Below, piece by piece: positions 43,653 through 52,744 of a stretch of 64,000 nucleotides of DNA. The notes under the pieces were generated by a model that was given only the letters and a program-made list of their open reading frames with translations, made no database searches and had not been told where the DNA came from. The position numbers and the translations under genes are program-made. The DNA is from Streptomyces sp. Ag109_O5-1 (lineage in GTDB: Bacteria > Actinomycetota > Actinomycetes > Streptomycetales > Streptomycetaceae), in NCBI RefSeq assembly GCF_003814875.1, contig NZ_RKQF01000001.1:2790001-2854000 (forward strand). Reading direction: 5' to 3'. The stretch's first letter is position 1. Each line of letters begins with the position of its first letter.

Positions 43653-44945
43653 GTGCGGGACTGGGAAATGCGAAGCCGGGCGGACAAGTCGGGGGTGAGT
43701 CTCCTGCCGGAGCTGCGCTACCCCAGTGTTCCCGAACTGATCGCGACCGCCCGGGCATTGGCCGCTCACCGGCCCGGCCTGTGCACATTGCGGCAGATCG
43801 GCGTCTCTCGCGCGGGCAGACCGCTGCACCTGCTGTCCGTGGGGCACTCCCGGCGGGCGGTACTGGTGGTCGCGGGCGCCCACGCCAACGAACCGACCGG
43901 GGGCGGCACGCTCCAGGTCCTGGCCGAGCGGGTGCTGACCGAGCGGGAGTTGCGGGCGGAGACGTCCTGGCACTTCCTGCTGTGCGCGGACCCGGACGGG
44001 GCGAGCCTGCACGTCACCCCGGCCCCGCGCAGCCTGCTCGACTACCACCTCGGCTTCTACCGTCCGGCGGGCCCCGAGCAGCCGGAGTGGTCGCCGTCGG
44101 TGCTGCCGCCGGACCAGCTGCCGCCGGAGACCGTGGCACTGCTCGGGGTGATCGACGAACTGCGCCCCTACCTCCAGGTGACCCTGCACGGCACCGATCT
44201 GGGCGGCAGCTGGGTGCAGCTGACGAAAGACGTGCCGGGGCTCGCCGAGCCGTTCGCCAAGTCGGCCGCGGAGCTGCACATCCCGGTGGAGACGGGCGCC
44301 TCGGACGCCGCGGGCTGGCCCGCCTCCGGGCCGGGCGTCCGGGTGATGCCCGGCCCGGACTCGGGGGTGGCCTACCCGAGCATGCCGGACGACGCACGGC
44401 ACAGCACCTGGTACCACGCACACCGCTACGGCGGCCTGACGGCGGTGGTCGAGGTTCCGATGTGGGCCAGCGACCTGGTCGACGACCCGGCACCGCACCC
44501 GGCGCCGGCGGCGGCGATGCGGCGGCTGGCACGCCGGCTGCTGCAGGACTCGCGGGAGGTGGAGCGGGTGCTGACCGAGACACTGCCCCGGCTGGACGGC
44601 CTGGACGGGCCGCTGCTGCGGGCCGCCCGCTGGGCGCTGGGGCTGATCCCCGGGCTGGCCGAGGACTGGATCCAGCGGCAGCCGATCGACACCACGATGG
44701 CGTACGTCGGCAGCGTGGACGCCTTCGGGCGGCGGCTGCCGTTGCGGGCGGCGTCGATGCTGCTGCGGGTACTGCGGGAGGCGGACGACCGCGCGGCGCC
44801 GCGCCTGGAGGAGCTGGTGGCCTCCTGGTGCGACGCCTACGCGGAGCGTTTCCGGGCCCGCTGGGTGCCGGTGGAGCGCCAGGTGGAGCACCAGGCCCGG
44901 ACGGTGCTGGCGGCCGCGCAGCACGCGCGTGAGCGGGCGGCGTGA
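43653..44945 (+). CDS. M14 family zinc carboxypeptidase-like protein (copy A)
   Basis: The protein of about 430 residues has the carboxypeptidase A (M14) zinc site. AGAHANEP carries His77 and Glu80, the third zinc ligand is the His in VTLHGTDLGG, and the catalytic Glu is in VVEVPMW. It lacks a signal peptide, so it probably acts on peptides, possibly cell-wall peptides, inside the cell. Clear paralogy to the gene at 45414-46781 runs through the whole length (LRYPSVPEL / LRYPSVDEL, SRAGRPLHLLS / SRAGTPMWLLS). GTG at 43653 is the outer start. An ATG at 43668 or a GTG at 43695, which aligns with the paralogue, may be the true one. Confidence 0.82.
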   Translation: MRDWEMRSRADKSGVSLLPELRYPSVPELIATARALAAHRPGLCTLRQIGVSRAGRPLHLLSVGHSRRAVLVVAGAHANEPTGGGTLQVLAERVLTERELRAETSWHFLLCADPDGASLHVTPAPRSLLDYHLGFYRPAGPEQPEWSPSVLPPDQLPPETVALLGVIDELRPYLQVTLHGTDLGGSWVQLTKDVPGLAEPFAKSAAELHIPVETGASDAAGWPASGPGVRVMPGPDSGVAYPSMPDDARHSTWYHAHRYGGLTAVVEVPMWASDLVDDPAPHPAPAAAMRRLARRLLQDSREVERVLTETLPRLDGLDGPLLRAARWALGLIPGLAEDWIQRQPIDTTMAYVGSVDAFGRRLPLRAASMLLRVLREADDRAAPRLEELVASWCDAYAERFRARWVPVERQVEHQARTVLAAAQHARERAA

Positions 44946-44997
44946 GGGCTCGGGGCCGGTACCGGGGACCGGGGTGGACCGCACGCCGCCCCGGGGG

Positions 44998-45417
44998 TCA
45001 GCCGTCGAGGGCGAATACCGGGCCGGTGCGGGCCGCCATCACGCAGGAGTTGGAGAAGGTCTCGCGGTACTCGATCGGCCGGCCGTTCCACTCGCCGCGC
45101 GCCTGGGCGGTGACCGGGGCGTAGATCATCGAACAGATCGCGCCCTTGGTCGGGGTGATGCGCGTGATGTCACCGCCCACCGCGGCGAGTTCGGCACAGG
45201 CCTCGGCCGCGCGGGAGTGCCCCTGGGGCGGGTCGCACAGCAGCAGCGTGCCGCGCGTGCCGCCGGCCCGGCCGTCCCCCTCCTTGGTGACGGTCAGGTT
45301 GAGGTAGTCGCCGTCGCGCGTGTCGCCGGGTGCGGCCTGCGCCGGGGCGGTGACGAGGAGGGCGGCGGCCGCCAGCAGGGCACCGCCGGCCGCTGTCGCT
45401 CTGATCAGATGGGTCAT
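44998..45417 (-). CDS. Subtilisin-inhibitor-like (SSI family) secreted protein
   Basis: The 139-residue preprotein has a signal peptide ending AQAAPG. An SSI fold of about 110 residues follows. Four Cys are placed for the two SSI disulfides: Cys61-Cys74 around LLCDPPQGHSRAAEAC, and Cys95-Cys125 in ICSMIYAPVT and FSNSCVM. By alignment to SSI the reactive P1 residue is Met97 in C-S-M-I-Y, as in the original subtilisin inhibitor. It should block secreted serine proteases outside the cell. ATG at 45417 overlaps the stop of the M14 gene by 4 bp, so it is made as the second product of that operon. Confidence 0.9.
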   Translation of the reverse strand: MTHLIRATAAGGALLAAAALLVTAPAQAAPGDTRDGDYLNLTVTKEGDGRAGGTRGTLLLCDPPQGHSRAAEACAELAAVGGDITRITPTKGAICSMIYAPVTAQARGEWNGRPIEYRETFSNSCVMAARTGPVFALDG

Positions 45418-46781
45418 TCCCGGTGCATCGGCACGGCGGCCTCGGCGCCCCAGTCCGGCTCACCCGAACGAGCAAGTACGCGCGCGTGGCGATGCGCCAG
45501 TTCGAACGTGCTCAGGACCACGCGTGTCTGGTATTCGGCCTGCCGTGCGACCGGGATCCAGCGGGCGGCGAGGTTCTCGTGGTAGTCCGCGCACCAGGTG
45601 TCGATCAGCCGGTCCAGGTCGGGCAGGGCGCCGGCGGGGTCGTGGCCGGTGCTGCGCAGGAGCTGGTGCAGCAGCCCTGCGGTGCGCAGGACCAGCCGGC
45701 GCCCCGCGATGCGCAGGGCGACCAGGTGGGCGGTGCTGAGCGGGGGCAGCGGGCGGGTGCTGCCGGCATCGGTGTCGGGGTCCCAGGCGTCGGCGAGGCC
45801 CGGGCGGACGAGCAGGAAGTCGTCGACCGGCGGGAGCAGGCGGGCCGCGTCCGGTGCCGCGGACAGCTGGGGCCGGACCCGGACGAGGATGTCGTCCAGG
45901 AGGCGCGTGTCCTCGCGCAGGGCCCTGCTGGCGGCACGCAGCACCGCGTCGCGGTCCGCGGGCGGTGTGCCGTCCTGGACGGCGGTGACGCCCCACATGG
46001 GCGCCTCGACGATGGCGGTGACCGTGCCGTGCCGGTATGGGTGGAACCAGGTGGACTCGACGGCCGCCTCGGTGATGGCGGCGGCCAGATCGCCCCGGCG
46101 GGGCGGCGGCACACGGTAGACGGCCGGGCCCAGCGTGGGCCAGTACAGGGTGTCGTTGGCGCCGAGTTCGAGGGGGATGCCCAACCGGTTCGCGGTGTGC
46201 GCGAGGCGCTGGGCGAGGCCCGGCAGGTCGCGGGTCAGCTCGACGAAGCCGCCGCCGACGTCGACGCCGTGCAGCGAGCACTGGAGGAAGGGCCGCAGCT
46301 CGTCCTGGACGTCGAGGAGCGCACGGGTCTCGGGGAGCGCCACGGCGTCGGCCCCCTCGGGCAGCCACTCGGGCTGCTCCAGGAAGCCGGGCCGGAAGAA
46401 GTTCCGGAAGTAGCGGCCCAGGGTGTACGGCCCGGCGAGCCAGCCCTCGTTGCGGCGCGAGCCGTCCGGATCCAGGCACAGCAGCAGGTTCCAGGTGACG
46501 TCGGCGTCCTCGGTGAGCCGTGGGTCGGCGAGGACCCGGTCGGCCAGCCGTAGCACGGTGGCGCCGCCGACGGGTTCGTTGGCGTGCGGGCCCGCGACGA
46601 CGAGGGCGTGCCGGCTGCCGTGGCCGATGGAAAGCAGCCACATCGGCGTGCCCGCGCGGGAGGTCCCGACCCTGCGCAGCCGGGCGTCCCGCGGACGGTC
46701 GGCAACCAGCGCCGCCGCCCGGGAGGCGAGCTCGTCAACGGACGGGTAGCGGAGGAGTGGCGGCAGAACACACCTCCACAA
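45414..46781 (-). CDS. M14 family zinc carboxypeptidase-like protein (copy B)
   Basis: This 455-residue paralogue of copy A has VVAGPHANEPVGG (His, Glu zinc ligands), CSLHGVDVGGGFVEL (third His) and AIVEAPMWGV (catalytic Glu). The C-terminal 130 residues are helical in both copies and may bind a partner. No signal peptide is seen. The gene reads toward copy A, with the inhibitor gene between. It is translationally coupled to the inhibitor. The start chosen (MWRCVLPPLL) is the first in frame. Confidence 0.85.
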   Translation of the reverse strand: MWRCVLPPLLRYPSVDELASRAAALVADRPRDARLRRVGTSRAGTPMWLLSIGHGSRHALVVAGPHANEPVGGATVLRLADRVLADPRLTEDADVTWNLLLCLDPDGSRRNEGWLAGPYTLGRYFRNFFRPGFLEQPEWLPEGADAVALPETRALLDVQDELRPFLQCSLHGVDVGGGFVELTRDLPGLAQRLAHTANRLGIPLELGANDTLYWPTLGPAVYRVPPPRRGDLAAAITEAAVESTWFHPYRHGTVTAIVEAPMWGVTAVQDGTPPADRDAVLRAASRALREDTRLLDDILVRVRPQLSAAPDAARLLPPVDDFLLVRPGLADAWDPDTDAGSTRPLPPLSTAHLVALRIAGRRLVLRTAGLLHQLLRSTGHDPAGALPDLDRLIDTWCADYHENLAARWIPVARQAEYQTRVVLSTFELAHRHARVLARSGEPDWGAEAAVPMHRE

Positions 46782-47229
46782 TGCGGTGCCGTCGGTTCAC
46801 ATGATGTACATGACGTACGCACAGTGAGTCACGACTTGGGAGGTACGTCAACACTCCGACGGACAAACACTTTTCGGCCACCGCGCGGGAGGCGTTCGGA
46901 CGAGAGCGGGGGAAAAGCCCAGCGGAGCGGTGCGTGTTCAGCCGGCTGTGAGCAGGAAGCCCATCGGCAGGGTGTGCATTCAGCCGACTGAGCGGGGGCC
47001 CTCCCACACGGGCCACATCGGCGCGGCTGACGGCGGAAAACCTGCACACGCACAACGCCTCCGGCCACCCACGAGCGAGAAGCCGCACCACACGAGGCAC
47101 ACCCGCGGAGCCACCCCGCGCGGGACGCCTGCCGCCGGTCGCGAGCCGACGGCAAGTCCGGGCCGGACTGTTCAGCCGGTCATGAGCAGGCGGCACGGCC
47201 GAGTCGACGGCACGGTCGAGCCGGATCCT
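46782..47229. repeat. Gene-free stretch with degenerate repeats around TTCAGCCGG
   Basis: No convincing gene lies in these 448 bp. TTCAGCCG(G/A) occurs at 46937, 46979 and 47171, and again at 47229 at the end of the FHA gene. Two imperfect 42-bp units abut at 46915-46956 and 46957-46998. The two copies further right are spaced 58 bp and share flanking GACGGCA...GAGCCGGA bases. On the minus strand the core reads CCGGCTGAA, the same as the FHA gene's end, so local duplication of that end is plausible. Confidence 0.4.
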
Positions 47230-47781
47230 TCAGCCGGTTGCGAGGCGGAAGTGCATGCGGCCGAAGCCCACCTGGTCGCCCTCGCGGACGACGGCGGCGC
47301 CGGTCACCCGGCGGCCGTTCACCGTCGTGCCGTTGGTGGAGCCAAGGTCCCTGAGGACCCACAGGCCCCCCTGATGCCGGAGTTCGGCGTGCACCCGGGA
47401 GACTGTGTCATGGCTGAGCCGCAGTCCGTTGGCGGGGTCGCGGCCGATCCGCAGCGGGTGCCCGGCGCCCGGGTGCGGCAGCAGCAGCTTGGGCAGCCGC
47501 TCGGCCTGCCAGGCCCGGCGCAGCCGTACCGTGAACCCGGAGACGGCCTCGACGGTGCCGAAGAACACGCGCGCGAAGCGGTTCTCCTGGGGCAGGTCGG
47601 CGGTGAGCGCGGCGAGTTCGTCCACGCGGCGGGCGGCGAGCGCCAGCTCCATGCGGCGTACGAAGGTGTCGTGCGACAGCCGTCCCATGACGACGCCGTC
47701 ACGCAGCACGCTCAGCGCCTTCTCGCGCTCCGCGTCGGACAGCCGCGCGGGATAGGTGTTGAACTCGAAGGACGACGTCAC
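47230..47781 (-). CDS. DUF1707-FHA domain protein
   Basis: The 183-residue protein joins an N-terminal DUF1707 module (ARLSDAEREKALSVLRDGVV and GRLSHDTFVRRMELALAARR) to a C-terminal FHA domain. The FHA domain carries PLRIGRDPANGLRLSHDTVS, then VSRVHAEL, LRDLGSTNGTTVNGRRV. The G-R-D, S-R-x-H and S-T-N-G residues for phosphothreonine binding are present. Such proteins read Ser/Thr-kinase signals; no kinase gene lies nearby. Cytoplasmic or membrane-peripheral. Confidence 0.92.
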   Translation of the reverse strand: MTSSFEFNTYPARLSDAEREKALSVLRDGVVMGRLSHDTFVRRMELALAARRVDELAALTADLPQENRFARVFFGTVEAVSGFTVRLRRAWQAERLPKLLLPHPGAGHPLRIGRDPANGLRLSHDTVSRVHAELRHQGGLWVLRDLGSTNGTTVNGRRVTGAAVVREGDQVGFGRMHFRLATG

Positions 47782-47956
47782 GGTGCTGATTCTGGGTCAG
47801 TGAACCCCGGGTGTCCAGAAAACGGAGAAACGGCCGTCACGCGCGCGTACGTACGGCGACACCCGCCGGGAAAGCCGGGATTCAAAGCGGACTGATCGCC
47901 TTTCGCGGCACGATGGACGTACTACCTCACGATGAGCCAGACGAAGGGGACCGTCC

Positions 47957-49702
47957 GTGCAGTTCGAGGTGTGGGCACCGCAGGCAGACCGTGTGACGCT
48001 CCATTGCGACGGCGCCACGCGCGCGTTGGACCGCGACCCGCGGCGCCCGGGCTGGTGGGCCGGGGAGGCGGACGCCGAGGACGGCACTCGGTACGGGTTC
48101 GCGCTGGACGACGGACCGGTGCTGCCCGACCCGCGCTCGTGCCGCCAGCCGGACGGCCCGGACGGACTGAGCGCGGTCGTCGACCACACCCGGTACGAGT
48201 GGCGGGCCGCATGGCCGGGGCGCGCGTTGCCGGGCGCGGTGCTCTACGAGCTGCACGTGGGCACGTACACCCGGGAAGGCACCCTGGACGCGGCCGCCGC
48301 CTGTCTGGACCACCTGGTGGAACTGGGCGTCACCCATGTGGAGTTGATGCCGCTCTGCCCGTTCCCCGGCCGGCACGGCTGGGGGTACGAGGGGGTCTCG
48401 CTGTGGGCGGTGCACGAGCCGTACGGCGGACCCGAGGCGCTGAAACGGTTTGTCGACCGGGCGCACGAACTCGGACTCGGCGTCGTCCTGGACGTCGTCC
48501 ACAACCACCTCGGTCCGTCGGGCAACTACCTCCCCGCGTTCGGACCGTATTTCACGGAGACGCACCACACGCCCTGGGGCGCGGCGGTCAACCTGGACGC
48601 GCCCGGTTCCGACGAGGTGCGCGCGTATCTGCTGGGCAGCGCGCTGGCCTGGCTTCGGGACTACCGGATCGACGGGCTGCGTCTGGACGCGGTGCACGCG
48701 CTGCGCGACACGCGCGCGTGCCACTTCCTGGAGGAGCTGTCTTCGGCCGTGGCCGCCCTGGCGGGCGAGTCGGGCCGGCCGTTGTTCCTCGTCGGCGAGT
48801 CCGACCTGAACGACCCTCGCGTCATCACCGCCCGCGCGGAGCACGGGCTCGGCCTGGACGCGCAGTGGAACGACGACTTCCACCACGCCCTGCACACCGC
48901 CCTGACCGGCGAGTCCCAGGGCTACTACGCCGACTTCGCGCGTGACTCCTTCGGTGCCCTCGCCAAGACGCTCACCGGCGGCTACTTCCACGACGGCACG
49001 TACTCCAGCTTCCGCGGCCGGCACCACGGCCGCCCGCTGGACCGCGCGCGGGTGGCGGGGCACCGGCTGCTCGGCTACACGCAGACGCACGACCAGGTCG
49101 GCAACCGCGCCCAGGGCGACCGGCTTTCGGCCACCCTCTCGCCCGGCCTGCTGGCCTGCGCGGCCACCCTGACCCTGACCGCGCCCTTCACCCCGATGCT
49201 GTTCATGGGCGAGGAGTGGGCGGCCGGCACCCCCTGGCAGTTCTTCACCGACCACACGGACCCGGACCTGGCGGAGGCGGTACGGCGGGGCAGGCGGCGG
49301 GAGTTCGCGGCGCACGGGTGGGCCGAGGAGGACGTGCCGGACCCGCAGGACCCGGCGACCCGGGAGCGGTCCTGCCTGGACTGGTCGGAGCCGCAACGCG
49401 AGCCGCACGCGCGCGTGCTGGCCTGGTACCGCAGGCTGATCGCCCTGCGCCGCGAGCAGCCGGACCTCACCGATCCCGACCTGGCCGACACCAAGGTGGC
49501 CTACGACGACGAGGCGCGCTGGCTGGCGTTCCGGCGCGGGGACGTACGGGTGGCGGTGAACCTGGGCAAGGAGCCGGCGGCGATCCCGCTCGGCAGCGGC
49601 AAGGTGGAGCTGCTGGCCGCGTGGGACACCCTGGCGGCACCGGACGCCGACGGGGTGCTGCGGGTGCCGGGCGAGTCGTGCGTGGTGCTGACCCAGGCGT
49701 GA
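47957..49702 (+). CDS. treZ: Malto-oligosyltrehalose trehalohydrolase
   Basis: The 581-residue GH13 enzyme releases trehalose from the product of TreY. It has an N-terminal CBM48-like domain (MQFEVWAPQADRVTLHCDG). The catalytic regions are VLDVVHNHLGPSGNY, IDGLRLDAVHALRD (nucleophile Asp), LFLVGESDLNDPR (Glu) and GYTQTHDQVGNRAQGDRLS (Asp). The start is GTG at 47957, with AAGGGGACC about 8 bases upstream. It completes the TreX-TreY-TreZ route, although four unrelated genes separate it from treY. Confidence 0.94.
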   Translation: MQFEVWAPQADRVTLHCDGATRALDRDPRRPGWWAGEADAEDGTRYGFALDDGPVLPDPRSCRQPDGPDGLSAVVDHTRYEWRAAWPGRALPGAVLYELHVGTYTREGTLDAAAACLDHLVELGVTHVELMPLCPFPGRHGWGYEGVSLWAVHEPYGGPEALKRFVDRAHELGLGVVLDVVHNHLGPSGNYLPAFGPYFTETHHTPWGAAVNLDAPGSDEVRAYLLGSALAWLRDYRIDGLRLDAVHALRDTRACHFLEELSSAVAALAGESGRPLFLVGESDLNDPRVITARAEHGLGLDAQWNDDFHHALHTALTGESQGYYADFARDSFGALAKTLTGGYFHDGTYSSFRGRHHGRPLDRARVAGHRLLGYTQTHDQVGNRAQGDRLSATLSPGLLACAATLTLTAPFTPMLFMGEEWAAGTPWQFFTDHTDPDLAEAVRRGRRREFAAHGWAEEDVPDPQDPATRERSCLDWSEPQREPHARVLAWYRRLIALRREQPDLTDPDLADTKVAYDDEARWLAFRRGDVRVAVNLGKEPAAIPLGSGKVELLAAWDTLAAPDADGVLRVPGESCVVLTQA

Positions 49703-49727
49703 GCACCGGCCCGGCTGAAGATCCCGG

Positions 49728-50675
49728 CTAGACCTCTTCGTCGTCCTCGGTGTCCTCGCGCGGCTCCGTCACCCGCTCCAGCAGGATCGTCTCCCAGGCC
49801 CGCCCGAGTCGGGTACGCAGCAGCTGCAGGGGGCTGTCGTCGCGGCCTTCCAGGCGGTCGGTGAGACGGATGACGGTGTCGCAGCGGGCGAGCCACAGAC
49901 CGCGCAGGCAGGGGCGGGCGCCGTAGCCGGCGAGGGTGGCGGCGCGGACGGCCGCGCCGGAGCCGACCGCGAGGGCGAGCCCGGCGATGTCCTCGGCGGG
50001 GTCGCCCACGGCCGTGCCGGTCCAGTCGAGGACACCGCGGACCCTGCCGTCGGCGCTGACCACCAGGTGCTCGCCCTTGAGGTCGTGGTGGGCCAGCACG
50101 GCGGCACCGGGCTGTGCGGCCAGCTGGGCCGCGCCCGGCGGGGTGAGCTGGTGCAGCCGGGCGGGGTCGAACTCGTCGGCGGCGGCGAGGCGTTCGGCGG
50201 CGGCGACGGCCATCCGGCGCAGCGCCTCCAGGGAGCGCGGCGGGGTGCGCGGCACGCCGAGCGTCTCGGCCTGCCGTACCGGCACCTCGCGCAGCCCGGT
50301 GAGCAGCCCGGCCAGATCGGCCTCGCCGACGGCGGAGACGTCATGTTCCTCGGCCGTACCCCCGGGGATCGCGATGTCGAGGGTGTACGTCAGCCCCGGC
50401 GCCCACTCGCCGTGCGCGACGCTGGTCGGGACGGCGACCGGCAAGTGCGGGCGCACCAGGTCGCGCAGGCGCAGTTCGCGGCGCTGGCGCAGCGAGGCCT
50501 CACGGTCGGGGGCGAGGCGCAGCACATGGCGGGTGCCGACCCACCAGGTGGAGTGCTCGCCGCCCTCGGTGACGGGCCGGACATCCGGTCCCGGGGTTCC
50601 GTTCGCGCTCTCCTTGAGCAGCGAACGGACCAGTCGGCGGACGGTGTCCGCGGTGGGTGTCGGTGCCTGGGTCAT
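49728..50675 (-). CDS. Aminoglycoside phosphotransferase (APH) family protein
   Basis: The 315-residue kinase-like protein shows the APH catalytic loop as AVLAHHDLKGEHLVVSADG (H-D near the loop start) and the metal site as VLDWTGTAVGDPAEDIAGLA. The nucleotide-binding N-lobe is represented by TEGGEHSTWWVGTRHVLRLA. The substrate is unknown. It faces treZ tail to tail with a 25-bp gap. It probably forms a unit with the M24 peptidase gene upstream, 63 bp away. Confidence 0.85.
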   Translation of the reverse strand: MTQAPTPTADTVRRLVRSLLKESANGTPGPDVRPVTEGGEHSTWWVGTRHVLRLAPDREASLRQRRELRLRDLVRPHLPVAVPTSVAHGEWAPGLTYTLDIAIPGGTAEEHDVSAVGEADLAGLLTGLREVPVRQAETLGVPRTPPRSLEALRRMAVAAAERLAAADEFDPARLHQLTPPGAAQLAAQPGAAVLAHHDLKGEHLVVSADGRVRGVLDWTGTAVGDPAEDIAGLALAVGSGAAVRAATLAGYGARPCLRGLWLARCDTVIRLTDRLEGRDDSPLQLLRTRLGRAWETILLERVTEPREDTEDDEEV

Positions 50676-50738
50676 GGATCGCGCCGTTGCCGTTCGGGGT
50701 GGGGTAGGGGCGAGCAGGTGTTCCCGGAGCCGGGTCGG

Positions 50739-51866
50739 TCAGCCCACTATGACCATCTCGCGGGTGGTGTCGTTGAAACGACGCCCGCCCTCCTCGGTCA
50801 CCGTGACGATGTCCTCGATCCGCACCCCGAAGCGGCCGGGCAGATAGATGCCGGGTTCCACGGAGAAGCACATCCCGGGCACGAGCGGCTGCTCCTCGCC
50901 CTCGATCATGTACGGCGGTTCGTGCGTGGTGACACCGATGCCGTGGCCGGTGCGGTGGATGAAGAACTCGCCGTACCCGGCGTCGGTGATGACCGCGCGG
51001 GCTGCCCGGTCGACCTCCTGGCAGGCGACGCCGGGGCGTACGGCCCGGAAGCCGGCCTCCTGGGCGGCGCGCACGATGTCGTGCACCTCGCGCTCCTCGG
51101 CGGTCGGCGGGCCCACGTGCACGGTGCGGGTGGTGTCGGAGCCGTAGCCGTCCTTGAGGCCGCCGAAGTCGAGGACGACCATGTCGCCGTCCTGGATGAC
51201 CCGGTCGCCGACCTCGTGGTGCGGGTTGGCGCCGTTGGGGCCGGAGCCGACGATGGTGAAGTCGACCTGTTCGTGGCCGAAGCGGCGCAGCAGGTCGGCG
51301 AGGTCATGGCCGACGTCGGACTCGCGGCGGCCGGCGAAGGGAACCTTGCGGATCTCCTCGAACGTTGCATCGGCAGCCGCTCCGGCGGCCGCGAGGAGTT
51401 CGAGTTCGGCCGCGTCCTTCACGGCGCGGAGCATGGGCAGCGCGTCGGTGAGGGAGGCGTATGAGGTGTCCGGGAGTGTCTTCTGCAGGCCCAGCAGGTG
51501 CATGGCCCAGGTGTTGTCGCTGATACCGAACCGGCCGTCCTTCGCGAGCAGGTCGGCGGTCACGGCGTAGGGGTCCTTGCCGTCGGTCCAGTCCCGCAGG
51601 GTCAGGGCGGCCGAGCCGTCGGACTTCGCGGCGTCGGGGGCCTCCAGGGTCGGGACGACCAGGACGGGGTCCCGGTCGGGGGTCAGGACGAGAAGGGTGA
51701 GCCGTTCGGTGACCGCGGTGGGGGTGTAGCCGGTGAGCCACACCATGTCGGGGCCGGGGGCGATCAGGAGACCCGCGAGGCCGGCGTCCGCGGCGGTCCG
51801 CGCTGCGCGCGTCATACGGGACCTGTAGTCGCCGGCGGTGAAGGGCGCGGGCTTGCTGCCGGTCAT
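50739..51866 (-). CDS. M24 family metallopeptidase (Xaa-Pro aminopeptidase type)
   Basis: The 375-residue enzyme has a creatinase-like N-terminal domain (GLLIAPGPDMVWLTGYTPTA) and a pita-bread catalytic domain. The two-metal site is complete: MVVLDFGGLKDGYGSDTTRT (two Asp), HRTGHGIGVTTHEPPY (His), CFSVEPGIY (Glu) and FGVRIEDIVTVTEEG (Glu). It should remove N-terminal residues before proline in cytosolic peptides. ATG at 51866 has GGGAGG 5 bases upstream. Confidence 0.93.
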   Translation of the reverse strand: MTGSKPAPFTAGDYRSRMTRAARTAADAGLAGLLIAPGPDMVWLTGYTPTAVTERLTLLVLTPDRDPVLVVPTLEAPDAAKSDGSAALTLRDWTDGKDPYAVTADLLAKDGRFGISDNTWAMHLLGLQKTLPDTSYASLTDALPMLRAVKDAAELELLAAAGAAADATFEEIRKVPFAGRRESDVGHDLADLLRRFGHEQVDFTIVGSGPNGANPHHEVGDRVIQDGDMVVLDFGGLKDGYGSDTTRTVHVGPPTAEEREVHDIVRAAQEAGFRAVRPGVACQEVDRAARAVITDAGYGEFFIHRTGHGIGVTTHEPPYMIEGEEQPLVPGMCFSVEPGIYLPGRFGVRIEDIVTVTEEGGRRFNDTTREMVIVG

Positions 51867-52080
51867 CCGGGCCTCCCTGTGCGAGTGAGGGGACTGTAGG
51901 GCCCCGGCATGCATCCTGCCCGGAGAGGAGGGGGCGCGCGAGCCGGTTTGCGCGGAAACGCCGTTGTGTGTCTCGGCCGTACGGCGAATGCGGCTGCGTC
52001 GCGGCTGGTCGCGCCCGCGCGGCGGAGCCGCATAGCGATACAGCCCCGCGCCCCTGCGGGGCGCGTCCCTGCGGGCGTTC
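51867..52080. repeat. Dispersed Streptomyces repeat, minus orientation
   Basis: About 52000-52070, read on the minus strand, gives GGGGCGCGGGGCTGTATCGC, then TATGCGGCTCCGCCGCG, then GGCGCGACCAGCC. From memory this family is abundant between Streptomyces genes. GCGCCCCTGCGGGGCGC forms a hairpin at its edge. The repeat likely terminates transcription of the M24 or PDZ gene. No open frame is supported in this gap. Confidence 0.6.
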
Positions 52081-52653
52081 TCAAGTGACGACGCCCGGCA
52101 CCACGGTCAGCTGCTGGTACCCGCCGCTCTCGTGTCGCACCGTGAGTTTGGCCTCCTTCCCCGGGCGGGCCTCGGCCACCGCGCGGGCCAGGTCGGCGGC
52201 GCTGTCGATCCGGTTGTCACCGAGCTGGAGCAGGACGTCGCCTCGCACCAGGCCCGCCGCGTAGCCCGGGCCGGGCACATGGACGCCCACCACCACGGCT
52301 CCCACCTTCTCGGCGTCCACCACCTCCACGCCCAGCGTCGCGCCGACCGTCCACGACGGGCTCGGGGTGAGGGACGGGGCAGGGCTGGACATCGATGGCG
52401 GGGCCTGGTGTTTCAGTTCGGCCAGTCTGTTCATGCCGATCACCGTGGCGCCCACCGTGCCGATGCCGACCCCGGACAGCACCAGGACCGTGCCCACGAA
52501 CGATCCGAAGACCAGGGCCCTGATCCGGCCGGCGCGGCGGCGCGCGGCGTGTGGTCGCCGGGCCGGGTCGGCCGGGGGATCGTCCCCTCGTTCCTGTCGT
52601 TCCTGTCGTTCCTGACCGGGGATCGGCTTGGGACGCAAAGCGGTCTGTTCCAT
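52081..52653 (-). CDS. Membrane-anchored PDZ domain protein
   Basis: The 190-residue protein has a charged cytoplasmic N-terminus and one membrane helix (ALVFGSFVGTVLVLSGVGIG). A Pro/Ser linker (PPSMSSPAPSLTPSPS) leads to an external PDZ domain: GVEVVDAEKVGAVVVGVHVP, then GYAAGLVRGDVLLQLGDNRI. It looks like the PDZ part of HtrA proteases without the protease domain. A 9-bp unit repeated three times (52588-52614) encodes Q-E-R repeats near the N-terminus. Role unknown; it might recognise C-termini of exported proteins. Confidence 0.8.
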   Translation of the reverse strand: MEQTALRPKPIPGQERQERQERGDDPPADPARRPHAARRRAGRIRALVFGSFVGTVLVLSGVGIGTVGATVIGMNRLAELKHQAPPSMSSPAPSLTPSPSWTVGATLGVEVVDAEKVGAVVVGVHVPGPGYAAGLVRGDVLLQLGDNRIDSAADLARAVAEARPGKEAKLTVRHESGGYQQLTVVPGVVT

Positions 52654-52744
52654 GGTTCGCCTCCAGCCCGAGCTCTACCCGGCGCACGCGGGCGCGACGA
52701 GACACGAACGAGTGAGACTGACCCTGGGTCAGAGGCGGGAAGCC

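Noticed and set aside
46915..46998. CRISPR-like spacing of short repeats
   Set aside because: Units abut in tandem, differ at many positions, and no unique spacers or cas genes exist.
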